64,000 bases of DNA from Pedobacter yonginensis (GCF_003173595.1 NZ_QGNZ01000004.1:434001-498000); one strand, 5' to 3'; shown: positions 9,717-20,754, counted from the first letter of the stretch. Numbers and translations are program-made. The notes: generated from the letters alone by a model not told the origin.

Positions 9717-10908
9717 ACGAGTAAACTGGAACGCCATTTTAACAGGCTGTGCTTGGCTAATTAGTCTAGCAGGTGTGGTGGTGCTTTTAAGTTTTATCAA
9801 CGTTAAAAAGCAAACCGTAAAATGTACCGACGTTAAAATTCTAATTCCAGGCGCAGATAATTTTATTGAGAGAGAAGAAATTGATGCGATTTTAAGACAA
9901 GATCAAGGCGTTTTGTTGGGTAGAAACATCGAAAAAATTAATATCCACCAAATTGAGAAAAAGCTAAGGTCCAATCCATACATTGGCTTTGCCAAAGTAT
10001 ATATGGATATGGATGGTGTGATGCACATCGAAGTAAAACAGCGTCAGCCCATTTTGAGGATTATGAATGCTGGTGGACAAGATTTTTACATCGACAACGA
10101 TGGTTTAAAAATGCCTATTTCATCAAACTTCACGGCAAATGTGTTGGTCGCCACCGGAAATATTACTGAGGTTTTTGGTAGTCGGGTAGATACTTTACAC
10201 ACGCAATTGGCAAGAGATCTATACAAAACAGCCTTATACATCAAGAAGGATACCCTTTGGGATAATCAAATTGAACAGATCGAGGTCAATGCAAAAAATG
10301 ATATGGTACTAATCCCAAGAGTTGGCGATGAAACCATCATTCTTGGTAATGCAGATTCGCTTGATGTTAAAATGAGAAATCTTAAAGTTTTCTACCACAG
10401 GGCATTGCCACAAGTAATTGCCCGACGTTACAAAACCATCAACATTAAATACAGCAATCAGATTGTTTGCGAACGAAGAGACTCACTAGAATTGGCACGA
10501 AAACCCAAAACAATTTCATCGGCTGATAGTTTAAGATTACATCAAAAAGTGTCTGATTCGTTGATAAATGATGTAATTGGAGATATTGTTGAAGCAAAAA
10601 CAGTTGCAGCAACTACGCCAAAACCAGAACCTAAAAAACCTGAGGCCAAAAAAACCGAACCCCAAAAAACAATACCAAAGAAGGTAGAGGTAAAAAAGCC
10701 AGAGGTTAAAAAAGCCGTTACAGCAAAACCAGAAGTAAAGAAAGAAAAGGCAGTAACAGCAACCAAGCCAACGCTTACAAAAACAGAAGAAAAAAAGGAA
10801 AAAACAACAAACACTTCGAAGCCTAAAAAAACGGAAGCCGAGCTAAAGTTAAGCCGAGAAAAAGAAATAAGAGCCCTAGAAAAACAATATAAAACTCAAC
10901 AAAATTAA
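9709..10908 (+). CDS. ftsQ: Cell division protein FtsQ with long basic C-terminal tail
   Basis: Bitopic division protein linking cytoplasmic and periplasmic divisome parts. One membrane segment is at residues 10-30 (WLISLAGVVVLLSFI), followed by a POTRA-like region with typical KLRSNPYIGFAKVYMDMDG wording and a beta domain to about residue 265. The last 130 residues are a low-complexity Lys/Pro/Glu/Thr tail with repeated KPE and KKPE motifs, much longer than in E. coli FtsQ (276 aa). It overlaps murC by 8 bases and precedes ftsA by 5. Sequence similarity is weak in this family; position decides the name. Confidence 0.9.
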   Translation: MLKRVNWNAILTGCAWLISLAGVVVLLSFINVKKQTVKCTDVKILIPGADNFIEREEIDAILRQDQGVLLGRNIEKINIHQIEKKLRSNPYIGFAKVYMDMDGVMHIEVKQRQPILRIMNAGGQDFYIDNDGLKMPISSNFTANVLVATGNITEVFGSRVDTLHTQLARDLYKTALYIKKDTLWDNQIEQIEVNAKNDMVLIPRVGDETIILGNADSLDVKMRNLKVFYHRALPQVIARRYKTINIKYSNQIVCERRDSLELARKPKTISSADSLRLHQKVSDSLINDVIGDIVEAKTVAATTPKPEPKKPEAKKTEPQKTIPKKVEVKKPEVKKAVTAKPEVKKEKAVTATKPTLTKTEEKKEKTTNTSKPKKTEAELKLSREKEIRALEKQYKTQQN

Positions 10909-10913
10909 CGAAT

Positions 10914-12272
10914 ATGGACAAGGCAAAATTTACCAGTCAGTCGCCAATTGTAGTAGGATTAGATATCGGTACTACAAAAATTTGTGTCATAGTTGGTCGT
11001 AGAACACAACACGGCAAAATCGAAATCTTAGGAATAGGGAAAGCAGAATCAGCGGGAGTTACACGTGGGGTAGTTTCTAACATTCAAAAAACGGTGCAAG
11101 GTATTGCTCAAGCAGTAGAAGTAGCCAGCGGACAATCCAATGTAGAAATACAAGTGGTAAATGTAGGGATAGCTGGGCAGCACATTAAAAGTTTGCAGCA
11201 CAGAGGGATTTTAACCAGAAGAGAATTAAACAACGAAATCGGTAAAAAAGACATCGATAAGTTAATTGATGATATGTTTAAATTGGTGATGCCTCCAGGA
11301 GAGGAAATTATCCATGTATTGCCACAAGAATTTACCATCGATAATGAACCAGGCATTAAAGATCCAATTGGTATGGCTGGTGTACGCCTGGAAGCCAATT
11401 TCCACATCATTTCCGGACAGGTAACGGCGGTAAAAAACATCATCAAATGTGTAAATAATGCAGGGTTACAAACTCAAGATTTGATTCTTGAGCCACTAGC
11501 ATCTTCAGAATCGGTGTTGAGCGATGAAGAAAAAGAAGCTGGTATTGCATTGGTCGACATTGGTGGGGGCACAACCGATATCGCAATTTTCCACGAAGGG
11601 ATCATTCGCCACACGGCCGTAATTCCTTTTGGTGGCAATAGCGTAACGGAAGATATTAGAGAAGGATGCTCTGTAATGCGTAATCAAGCTGAGTTGTTAA
11701 AAACACGCTTTGGATCGGCATTGGCAGAAGAAAATAAAGAAAATGAAATCATTTGCGTTCCAGGATTACGCGGTCGCGAGCCGAAAGAAATTTCTGTAAA
11801 AAATCTTGCCTATGTAATTCAAGCCCGTATGGAAGAAATCATCGAGCATGTATATTATGAAATCAAATCATCCGGATACGAGAAAAAATTAATCGGTGGT
11901 ATCGTTATTACAGGTGGTGGTGCATTATTAAAGCACTTAAGTCAAGCGGTAGAATATGTTACCGGTTTAGATTGCCGTATTGGTTATCCAAATGAGCATT
12001 TATCTAAATACGAAGAAATGCCAAAGGCGATTTACGATGACTTAAAAAGCCCAATGTATGCAACCAGCGTTGGTTTGTTGATCAAAGGCATCCAGAAAGC
12101 AGAAGAGTTGATTGAAGAAATGAAACAACCAGGTGTGTTTGTAGAGAAAGCAAAAGTGGCGAAGGAAAAAGAAAAACGCGGACCGGGTTTATTCGATAAG
12201 TTACTTGCAAAAACTAGAACTTTCATTCAAGATGATATGAATGTAAGTGATGAAGATTACTTGAAAAGTTAA
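10914..12272 (+). CDS. ftsA: Cell division protein FtsA
   Basis: Actin-like ATPase that tethers FtsZ filaments to the membrane. The phosphate-1 motif GLDIGTTKICVIVG is at residues 15-28, phosphate-2 ALVDIGGGTTDIAIF at about 212-226, and the adenosine motif GGIVITGGGALLKHL at about 328-342. The C terminus (residues 424-452) carries LFDKLLAKTRTFIQDDM, a likely amphipathic membrane-targeting helix. The 452-aa length is typical of Bacteroidota FtsA. Confidence 0.97.
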   Translation: MDKAKFTSQSPIVVGLDIGTTKICVIVGRRTQHGKIEILGIGKAESAGVTRGVVSNIQKTVQGIAQAVEVASGQSNVEIQVVNVGIAGQHIKSLQHRGILTRRELNNEIGKKDIDKLIDDMFKLVMPPGEEIIHVLPQEFTIDNEPGIKDPIGMAGVRLEANFHIISGQVTAVKNIIKCVNNAGLQTQDLILEPLASSESVLSDEEKEAGIALVDIGGGTTDIAIFHEGIIRHTAVIPFGGNSVTEDIREGCSVMRNQAELLKTRFGSALAEENKENEIICVPGLRGREPKEISVKNLAYVIQARMEEIIEHVYYEIKSSGYEKKLIGGIVITGGGALLKHLSQAVEYVTGLDCRIGYPNEHLSKYEEMPKAIYDDLKSPMYATSVGLLIKGIQKAEELIEEMKQPGVFVEKAKVAKEKEKRGPGLFDKLLAKTRTFIQDDMNVSDEDYLKS

Positions 12273-12293
12273 TTATTTTTCAACAAAATAAGA

Positions 12294-12336
12294 GTTTTCC
12301 ACATTATGAACACTTGTGGAAAACGTCTGTGGAAAA
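12294..12336. promoter_or_regulatory. Three DnaA-box-like 9-mers between ftsA and ftsZ
   Basis: The 9-mer TTTTCCACA occurs three times in 42 bases: on the + strand at 12295-12303, and in the other orientation (TGTGGAAAA) at 12315-12323 and 12328-12336. The first two form a perfect 10-bp inverted repeat (12294-12303 and 12315-12324) with an 11-base spacer. TTTTCCACA differs from the classical DnaA box TTATCCACA at one base. The site lies between the ftsA stop and the likely ftsZ ATG, where an ftsZ promoter would be expected. DnaA binding is inferred only. Confidence 0.55.
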
Positions 12337-12402
12337 AGTGTTAATATTACGTTGAGTAATGAACAGAATTTAAAAATTTTTAAACAACTGATTCATAAAG
12401 AT

Positions 12403-14031
12403 ATGCAGTTCGAAATGTTAAAAGATAAGTCATCCATCATCAAAGTAATTGGTGTTGGTGGCGGTGGCGGCAACGCAGTGAATCATATGTACCTGTCTGG
12501 TATTAATGGTGTAGATTTTATTATTTGTAACACCGATGCTCAGGCTTTGGAGTTTAGCCCTATCCCTAATAAGGTACAGTTGGGTGCTAGCTTAACCGAA
12601 GGAATGGGCGCAGGATCTATCCCTGAAGTTGGTAAAAATTCAGCAATAGAGAATATTGATGACATTAAAGCCATGCTGGGTAGCACAACCAAAATGTTAT
12701 TTATAACAGCTGGTATGGGCGGTGGTACAGGTACAGGTGCAAGTCCGATTATTGCCAAAGCAGCTAAAGAACTTGATATTTTAACAGTTGCAATTATTAC
12801 TACACCTTTTTCTTTCGAAGGAAAAAGACGTAAACTCCAGGCCGACGAAGGCATGGAGGAACTTAAAAAATACGTTGACTCTTATCTGGTGATTTCAAAT
12901 GACAGATTGCGTGAGATTTTCGGAAACTTAACACTAGGTTCGGCCTTTGGCCAAGCAGATGATATCTTAACGACTGCGGCTAAAGGTATTGCAGAAATCA
13001 TCACGGTACCAGGTTACATCAACGTTGATTTTAAAGATGTGCGTACCGTAATGAAAGATAGCGGTGTAGCCATTATGGGTAGCTTTGCAGCAGAGGGCGA
13101 TGATCGTGCTTTGCAAGCTGTAGAAGGTGCATTGGCTTCTCCATTGTTAAAAGATAATGAAATTGAAGGTGCGCGTTACATCTTATTGAACATCAGTTCT
13201 GGTGTAAGAGAGGTAACCATGGATGAAGTATCAATCATTACAGATTTCATACAAGAAAAAGCAGGTTTATCAGCAGATTTGATTTGGGGTAACTGTTCTG
13301 ATGAATCGCTGGGAGATAAACTTTCGGTAACGATTATTGCTACAGGTTTCCAAACTTCAGAACAACGTGTAAACGAAGAGAAAAACAAAAAGAAAATATC
13401 ATTATTAACGCCAGAAGAAGCGCCATTGGTTCGCCCTGTTGAGCCTGTAAATTCATTTATACAGCCAAAAACAACGCCTTCTTATGAGCCAGTAATGAAA
13501 GCAAAAGAAGAAATTGCCCAAGCCGATTTATTTGGCGGTATGTTTGCCAACAAACAAGAAACTCCAAAAGTTCAGGAGCCAGAGAATAATATCGTTCGTC
13601 ATACCTTAGTAGAAGAAGAACCACAGGCAGAGCAACCACAAGAAACAGGTTTCGAGTTTGAGATTAAATTGGCCGAAACAGAATATGTTTTTGAAACACC
13701 TGTAGCAGAAATTCCTGCTATTCCAGAACCTGAACCAGAAATGCCAGTTGTAGGTTTGGATGATGATAAGAATGATGAGTCCATGGAGGAGCAATTGAAA
13801 AAATCAAAAGAACGCATTTTGCGCCTGAAAGATTTGAGTATGAAATTGCGTACCACAAACGGATTACAAGAATTGGAAAATGAGCCTGCTTATAAACGCA
13901 AACAAATGCAATTGCAACAAGTTCAGCATTCTTCAGAATCTCAAGTGAGTCGCTTTACGCTAAGTAACGATGAAGAAGGTGGTACCGAAATCAGACCAAA
14001 CAATTCTTTTTTACACGACAACGTTGACTAG
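12403..14031 (+). CDS. ftsZ: Cell division protein FtsZ
   Basis: Tubulin-like GTPase that forms the division ring. The frame extends upstream to a GTG at 12316, but that GTG lies inside the DnaA-like inverted repeat and the extra 29 residues do not look conserved; the ATG at 12403 gives MQFEMLKDKSS directly ahead of the conserved VIGVGGGGGNAVNHM, so I prefer it (542 aa). The tubulin signature GGGTGTG is at about residues 107-113 and the T7-loop NVDFKDVRTVM follows. After about residue 320 comes a long acidic linker and then a Bacteroidota-style tail ending in RPNNSFLHDNVD. Confidence 0.96.
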   Translation: MQFEMLKDKSSIIKVIGVGGGGGNAVNHMYLSGINGVDFIICNTDAQALEFSPIPNKVQLGASLTEGMGAGSIPEVGKNSAIENIDDIKAMLGSTTKMLFITAGMGGGTGTGASPIIAKAAKELDILTVAIITTPFSFEGKRRKLQADEGMEELKKYVDSYLVISNDRLREIFGNLTLGSAFGQADDILTTAAKGIAEIITVPGYINVDFKDVRTVMKDSGVAIMGSFAAEGDDRALQAVEGALASPLLKDNEIEGARYILLNISSGVREVTMDEVSIITDFIQEKAGLSADLIWGNCSDESLGDKLSVTIIATGFQTSEQRVNEEKNKKKISLLTPEEAPLVRPVEPVNSFIQPKTTPSYEPVMKAKEEIAQADLFGGMFANKQETPKVQEPENNIVRHTLVEEEPQAEQPQETGFEFEIKLAETEYVFETPVAEIPAIPEPEPEMPVVGLDDDKNDESMEEQLKKSKERILRLKDLSMKLRTTNGLQELENEPAYKRKQMQLQQVQHSSESQVSRFTLSNDEEGGTEIRPNNSFLHDNVD

Positions 14032-14054
14032 AATAAACCAAATATAGAATTAGA

Positions 14055-14079
14055 GCCCCGAGGTAATCGGGGCTTTTTT
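14055..14079 (+). terminator. Rho-independent terminator after ftsZ
   Basis: Stem GCCCCGA (14055-14061), loop of 5, TCGGGGC (14067-14073), then six T. It closes the dcw transcript. Confidence 0.9.
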
Positions 14080-14196
14080 GGCGTAAAATTGGAGTGTTAA
14101 ATTAAGTTAATTGACAAGCTTAGGATGAAGCGAGTTGATTATAAGCGTAATAAACCGTAAATTCGCAAAATTTTAGTACAATAAATACATAATACA

Positions 14197-15438
14197 TTGG
14201 ATATATTTGATAAGATAGCAAAGCACATGGGGCCACTTGGGCAACACCAAAAATGGTCTCATGGATATTTCTCATTTCCAAAATTAGAGGGAGAAATTGC
14301 GCCACACATGCAGTTTAAAGGAAAAGAGCATTTGGTATGGAGCTTAAACAATTACTTAGGCTTAGCCAATCACCCAGAAGTTAGAAAGGCTGATGCAGAA
14401 GCTGCTGCTCAATTCGGTATGGCTTACCCAATGGGCGCCAGAATGATGAGCGGTAACTCCAAATATCACGAACAGCTGGAGCAAGAGCTGGCTGAATTTG
14501 TAGGCAAGCCTGATGCATTCTTATTAAACTACGGTTATCAAGGTATGGTGTCTATTATCGATACTTTGGTAGATAGAAACGATGTTATTGTTTACGATGG
14601 TGAATCTCACGCCTGTATTATTGATGGCTTACGTTTACACATGGGTAAAAGGTTTGTGTATCAACACAATGATATTGATAGCGCCAAAAAGCAATTAGAG
14701 CGTGCTACAAAACTAACCAATGAATCGGGAGGCGGAATTCTTTTAATTACCGAAGGTGTATTTGGAATGAGTGGAGCTCAAGGTAAGTTAAAGGAAATTG
14801 TTGAATTGAAAAAAGATTTCAATTTCCGTATTCTGGTTGATGATGCACATGGTTTTGGCACAATGGGTAAAACCGGAGCAGGAACGCACGAAGCACAAGA
14901 TTGTATTGAAGGTATTGATGTTTACTTCGGAACCTTTGCAAAATCAATGGCGGGAATTGGTGCTTTTGTTGCCTCAACTGAGGAAATCACAAATTTCTTG
15001 AGATATAACATGCGTTCTCAAACCTTTGCAAAAGCATTGCCTATGCCAATGGTAATGGGTTTATTAAAGCGTTTAGAATTGCTAAAAAGCAAACCAGAAT
15101 TAAAAGATAAACTTTGGGAAATTGCAACTACCTTGCAAAAAGGATTGCGGGACCGTGGTTTTGATTTAGGAGTAACCAATTCGGTGGTGACCCCAGTTTT
15201 CTTAAAAGGAGAATTATCTGATGCCACTGCAATCACTTTTGATTTACGTGAAAATTACAGCATTTTCTGTTCAATCGTGGTATATCCGGTTATTCCAAAA
15301 GGAATGATCGAATTAAGATTAATCCCAACTGCGGTACATACTTTAGAAGATGTACAACGTACATTGGATGCCTTTAGCGAAGTGGCTACCAAGCTAGAAA
15401 ATGGATATTATAAAGAAAATTTGTTTGCAACTGTTTAA
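14197..15438 (+). CDS. PLP-dependent alpha-oxoamine synthase (serine palmitoyltransferase-like)
   Basis: A 413-aa fold-type I PLP enzyme of the family that condenses an amino acid with an acyl-CoA (serine palmitoyltransferase, KBL, BioF, and the cysteate acyltransferases of sulfonolipid synthesis). Visible motifs: SLNNYLGL (49-56), GESHACIIDGLRL (135-147), VDDAHGFGTMG (214-224) and GTFAKSMAGIGAF with the probable PLP lysine K249. The TTG at 14197 is the only start that keeps the MDIFDKIAKHMGPLG N terminus; the next ATG (14227) is an alternative. Family is secure. The substrate is not: sphingolipid or sulfonolipid synthesis is an inference from Bacteroidota biology. Confidence 0.85.
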   Translation: MDIFDKIAKHMGPLGQHQKWSHGYFSFPKLEGEIAPHMQFKGKEHLVWSLNNYLGLANHPEVRKADAEAAAQFGMAYPMGARMMSGNSKYHEQLEQELAEFVGKPDAFLLNYGYQGMVSIIDTLVDRNDVIVYDGESHACIIDGLRLHMGKRFVYQHNDIDSAKKQLERATKLTNESGGGILLITEGVFGMSGAQGKLKEIVELKKDFNFRILVDDAHGFGTMGKTGAGTHEAQDCIEGIDVYFGTFAKSMAGIGAFVASTEEITNFLRYNMRSQTFAKALPMPMVMGLLKRLELLKSKPELKDKLWEIATTLQKGLRDRGFDLGVTNSVVTPVFLKGELSDATAITFDLRENYSIFCSIVVYPVIPKGMIELRLIPTAVHTLEDVQRTLDAFSEVATKLENGYYKENLFATV

Positions 15439-15454
15439 GTAACAAACAAATCAT

Positions 15455-15486
15455 AAAAGCCCTTTAAACTTGTTTAAAGGGCTTTT
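15455..15486 (+). terminator. Terminator after the alpha-oxoamine synthase gene
   Basis: AAAAGCCCTTTAAAC and GTTTAAAGGGCTTTT form a perfect long stem with a tiny loop. Both ends are A/T runs, so it can act on either strand. Confidence 0.85.
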
Positions 15487-15682
15487 GTATTTTATGGATA
15501 TTTGTAAAGAACTGATTAATAGCGGTTTATTTGGTTATTTAAGCTTTAAAATGTTTATAAAAGCACGAAATGTGGAAAAAAACCATTTTAAGGGCTGTTT
15601 TTTCTAATGCTAAAAATTTTTTTATACCGTTAAACCGTTTAAATTAGAGTAAGATAATTAAAACTTAAACATTAAAAATTAT

Positions 15683-15687
15683 AGGAG
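15683..15687 (+). promoter_or_regulatory. Shine-Dalgarno of the histone-like gene
   Basis: AGGAG 9 bases ahead of the ATG at 15697 supports the start of this very short gene. Confidence 0.6.
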
Positions 15688-15696
15688 TAATTAAAA

Positions 15697-15873
15697 ATGA
15701 AAAAATTTGAAGAAGTAAAAAATTTAGTTTCAGCTTTGGAAGCTGACGCAGATAAGTTTTATAATAAAGGGAACAGCGCTGCTGGAACCCGCGTTCGCAA
15801 GGGAATGCAAGATTTGAAAAATTTAGCTCAAGCGATTCGTTTAGAAGTGCAAGACACTAAAAACAAAGCTTAA
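15697..15873 (+). CDS. Histone H1-like protein (Hc1 family)
   Basis: A 58-aa basic protein beginning MKKFEEVKNLVSALEADADK with GNSAAGTRVRKGMQDLKNL in the middle. This matches the short histone H1/Hc1-like proteins found widely in Bacteroidota, thought to bind DNA as nucleoid proteins; direct function in this group is little studied. It has a Shine-Dalgarno, its own upstream A/T-rich region and strong terminators on both sides, so it is a single-gene transcript and probably highly expressed. Confidence 0.9.
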   Translation: MKKFEEVKNLVSALEADADKFYNKGNSAAGTRVRKGMQDLKNLAQAIRLEVQDTKNKA

Positions 15874-15900
15874 ACTATTGATATAATATTTGAACCAAGC

Positions 15901-15932
15901 AAAAGGCTTTTAGAATTTTCTAAAAGCCTTTT
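15901..15932. terminator. Bidirectional terminator between the histone-like gene and dapA
   Basis: Perfect 14-bp stem AAAAGGCTTTTAGA / TCTAAAAGCCTTTT with a 4-base loop and T-rich sequence on both sides; it can serve the + strand histone-like gene and the - strand dapA. Confidence 0.85.
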
Positions 15933-15986
15933 GCTTTTGAGGATAAATGGTTTTTTTGAAAAATGGTCGTCGCTTAAGTTTAATCT

Positions 15987-16874
15987 TTAAGCAAATTGGC
16001 TTTGCTTTTCAATTTCGGTAACGATTGCTTGGGTTAATGCCGAAGATGCTTTTACCAAAGGAAGTCTAACCGTATCACCACAAATATTCAAATGCTTTAG
16101 AGCGGCCTTAACGCCAGCAGGGTTGCCTTCTGCAAATGCCAGCCGGGTAAACTCTACTAAACTTAAATGCGCAGGCAAAGCAGCTTTAAAATCGCCCGCC
16201 AGGCATTGTCTAATCATATCAGAGAACTGTCTTGGTAAGGCATTTCCCACAACAGAAATAATTCCTGAAGCACCAAGGGCAATCATCGGTAGAGTAATTG
16301 GATCATCGCCAGAAATCAAAAGAAAATCTTCAGGTTTATCCCTCATAATCTGGTTAAACTGGTCAAAATTCCCGCAGGCATCTTTAATTCCGATAACGTT
16401 TTTGAAATCATGTGCCAAGCGGCAAATCGTTTCCGAACTCATGTTACTAGCCGTACGCCCTGGAACGTTGTACAACAACAAATCTAGTGGAGAGCTTTCA
16501 GCAAGATATTTATAGTGCTGATAAATACCCTCTTGAGTAGGTTTATTATAATACGGACTAACCGATAAAATGGCACTATATCCAGTGGCGTCAAATTCCT
16601 GGATGTCGTTTGCAACGGCCACAGTGTCATTTCCGCCAATTCCAGCAACAAGCGGTAAACGGTTATTGTTAATTTCAGCAGTAAAAGCCCACACCTTCTT
16701 CTTCTCCTCTTTGGTCATGGTAGCGGTTTCGCCGGTTGTACCTAAAGAAACGAGATAATCTATCCCTCCATCAACCAAATGATTAATTAGGTTTTTTAAG
16801 CCATCATAATCAACTGATCCATCTGTGTTAAACGGTGTAACGAGCGCTACACCTGTACCCTGAAATTTGTTCAT
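15987..16874 (-). CDS. dapA: 4-hydroxy-tetrahydrodipicolinate synthase
   Basis: Cytoplasmic class I aldolase condensing pyruvate with aspartate semialdehyde, the first step to diaminopimelate and lysine. The 295 residues show GTTGET (45-50), the catalytic tyrosine in LLYNVPGRT (Y135) and the Schiff-base lysine in GIKDACGN (K164). It supplies the DAP that MurE uses. It is transcribed alone, opposite to the histone-like gene. Confidence 0.96.
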   Translation of the reverse strand: MNKFQGTGVALVTPFNTDGSVDYDGLKNLINHLVDGGIDYLVSLGTTGETATMTKEEKKKVWAFTAEINNNRLPLVAGIGGNDTVAVANDIQEFDATGYSAILSVSPYYNKPTQEGIYQHYKYLAESSPLDLLLYNVPGRTASNMSSETICRLAHDFKNVIGIKDACGNFDQFNQIMRDKPEDFLLISGDDPITLPMIALGASGIISVVGNALPRQFSDMIRQCLAGDFKAALPAHLSLVEFTRLAFAEGNPAGVKAALKHLNICGDTVRLPLVKASSALTQAIVTEIEKQSQFA

Positions 16875-17403
16875 TATATATCAATTGTTTTTTGCCTGGA
16901 AGCCTTTGAAGGCAACAAGGTGTTTATCTTTTCTGAATTATAAAACTAATTATAGTTCAACTTATTCTTTTATATCAATCGCGAATTAAATAAGCTCATT
17001 TAACATGAGTTCGGGATGACAAAACGAGCTTTAAATAGCTAAGGCCCCGAAATGAATTCAGGGCGACGAACGGTTTATAGCGATTTTTTAAACTAACCCA
17101 CCATGCACACTTCCGTCATGCTGAATTTATTTCAGCATCTTAAAGGATATTAATTTCCTTTGGTCATTCCCTTTTTTTAAACCACAAAAGCAACGAAAGA
17201 AAACAAAAGTTTCATTCTCTTGCTTTAAACTACTGCCTTTAATCTTCCCGTTTTAACCTTTCCGCTTTATTCTTTCCGCTTTAACCTTTCCTCCTTTAGT
17301 CGTTCCCCTTTAGCCTTTCCTCCTTTAGTCTTTCCTCTTTTAGCTTTCCCCCTTTAGTCTTTCCGCTTTAGTCTTTACGCTTTAACCTTTCCCCTTTAGC
17401 CTC
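16875..17403. repeat. Repeat-rich spacer between ligA and dapA
   Basis: No gene is visible in these 529 bases. At 17114-17140 there is a palindromic element CGTCATGCTGAA..TTCAGCATCT, whose relatives occur at 33816-33842 and 53971-53996. Positions 17236-17402 are about a dozen copies of a 14-15 bp pyrimidine-rich unit (CTTTAGTCTTTCC(G/T)) ending next to the ligA stop. The GAGTTCGGGATGAC stretch near 17008 looks like another dispersed repeat fragment. Confidence 0.75.
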
Positions 17404-19425
<2,022 letters not shown>

Positions 19426-19687
19426 TTAGATAAAAATGTTCTTTTTTCACTTATACAAGTGCGAGTTTTAAGTGCTTTTTCTGCTTTTAAATGGATTAAA
19501 CCGTATTTAGTAGCCTGTTATGGTTAAAAAAAATAAACATTTTGTAAATCTACGCTCAGCATTTTATTGGTATCTATAGCCCTTCTTTCCGCTCCAATCT
19601 TTTTTGCGAAAAACAAAAAAGGATTTCGCTGCAATAAGGTTTATGAATAATGGCATCTGCACTACCCGCAGGTTTTCAGGCAAACGA

Positions 19688-20362
19688 TTAAATCAATTTG
19701 CTTTCAATTTCGTCGAAAATATCCATAAAATCTCGTTCCAAAATATTTTTGAAAATGCCGAGTTGTAGGGTTAGTTCATTTAGCTTTTCCTCCTTCAAAC
19801 TTTCTGGCCATAAGCGCATGCAAATTCTATTTAAGGCATAACTCAAGTTCTCCAATTTTTGGTAGCTTAATAAGTATTTACTACTAATAAAGCGATCTAA
19901 AAAGGCAAAAAATTGAGCTGGATTACTGAGATTACAGTGTTCAAGAAAATCGCTCAAAGAATCCGTTTTAACGGCACTAAGCTTATCATAAAAATGATGA
20001 ACTTGGATTAAATTATGTTCAATCAAAAGGTGATCCAATAAAAGTTCGAGGCCTATGTGCGCCAAAAAAGAAGGTCTAACTGGCGTGTGCTCCACAACAG
20101 GGATAATCAGAAATTTTAATTCTGTAGTTTTTTCCAAGAAAAAGTTTGAGGAATGAAATAACAAATCTACAGCCAAATGCCTTTTCCATCCATACAATAA
20201 ACTTTCCTCATCGGGATTTCCTGTAAACAGAAATTCATTTTTTTGAGGATACAAATTGGCCTCTTTCGATGCGTTCTTAATCAAATCTGGAAGAACAGTT
20301 CCCATTACAACATGTGCATCAGCATTTAATCGATCGAAATAGTAATGGGACAAAAAGTTCAT
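19688..20362 (-). CDS. AcpH/DUF479-like protein (putative acyl carrier protein phosphodiesterase family)
   Basis: A 224-aa protein starting MNFLSHYYFDRLN, which resembles the MNFLAHL N terminus of ACP phosphodiesterase (AcpH). Histidine/aspartate pairs typical of that HD-like fold are visible (KRHLAVDLLFHSS and LAHIGLELLLDHLL). The frame stays open 60 codons further upstream, but that part lies in a dispersed repeat (GCTGCGCTTCAATT) and is not protein-like, so I place the start at 20362. Similarity is distant; whether it removes phosphopantetheine from ACP is unknown. Confidence 0.5.
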   Translation of the reverse strand: MNFLSHYYFDRLNADAHVVMGTVLPDLIKNASKEANLYPQKNEFLFTGNPDEESLLYGWKRHLAVDLLFHSSNFFLEKTTELKFLIIPVVEHTPVRPSFLAHIGLELLLDHLLIEHNLIQVHHFYDKLSAVKTDSLSDFLEHCNLSNPAQFFAFLDRFISSKYLLSYQKLENLSYALNRICMRLWPESLKEEKLNELTLQLGIFKNILERDFMDIFDEIESKLI

Positions 20363-20693
20363 GTTGCAAGGTAATATTAAAATCAAATGTAGAAAACCCC
20401 TCCTTAAAAATATTAGGAATAGGTATGAGGAGAAATCCTTGAAGTTTGATGTATTCACAAATTTAGTTCTAATTTCGAAGATCTCTCCATTTCGCTGCGC
20501 TTCAATTAAGAGGACGGATCCTTTGCACGTCATATTGACCATAGTTTAGGAATTACAGAATGTAGCTGGATAACAAATACAAAGTTCAGTACTTGGGAAA
20601 ACATTTCCGAAGAAGATGGGATGCATCTTTACAAATAACCTCATTTACATCCCAAACCCCGCCAAAGCTGATGTAAAATCCCGATTAACTAAT
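20363..20693. other. Non-coding region upstream of the AcpH-like gene and tyrS
   Basis: Contains a fragment of a dispersed repeat at about 20478-20520 (ATCTCTCCATTTCGCTGCGC), related to the element at 51310-51360. Nothing else recognisable. Confidence 0.5.
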
Positions 20694-20726
20694 TTTGCTA
20701 TAAACTGTGCTAAAATTTTATCTTTG
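20694..20726 (+). promoter_or_regulatory. Promoter of tyrS (Bacteroidota -33/-7 type)
   Basis: TTTG at 20694-20697 and TATCTTTG at 20719-20726, separated by 21 bases, fit the Bacteroidota consensus TTTG / TAnnTTTG. The tyrS ATG lies 28 bases downstream of the -7 box. Confidence 0.6.
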
Positions 20727-20754
20727 CACGCACAATAATTAATGTGTTTGTACA

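Noticed and set aside
10542..10814. 90-codon - strand frame rich in Phe, Val and Ser
   Set aside because: Shadow of the Lys/Pro-rich tail of ftsQ on the other strand.
12316..12402. GTG start giving ftsZ a 29-residue extension
   Set aside because: The GTG sits inside the TTTTCCACA inverted repeat and the added residues do not resemble FtsZ N termini; the ATG at 12403 fits better.
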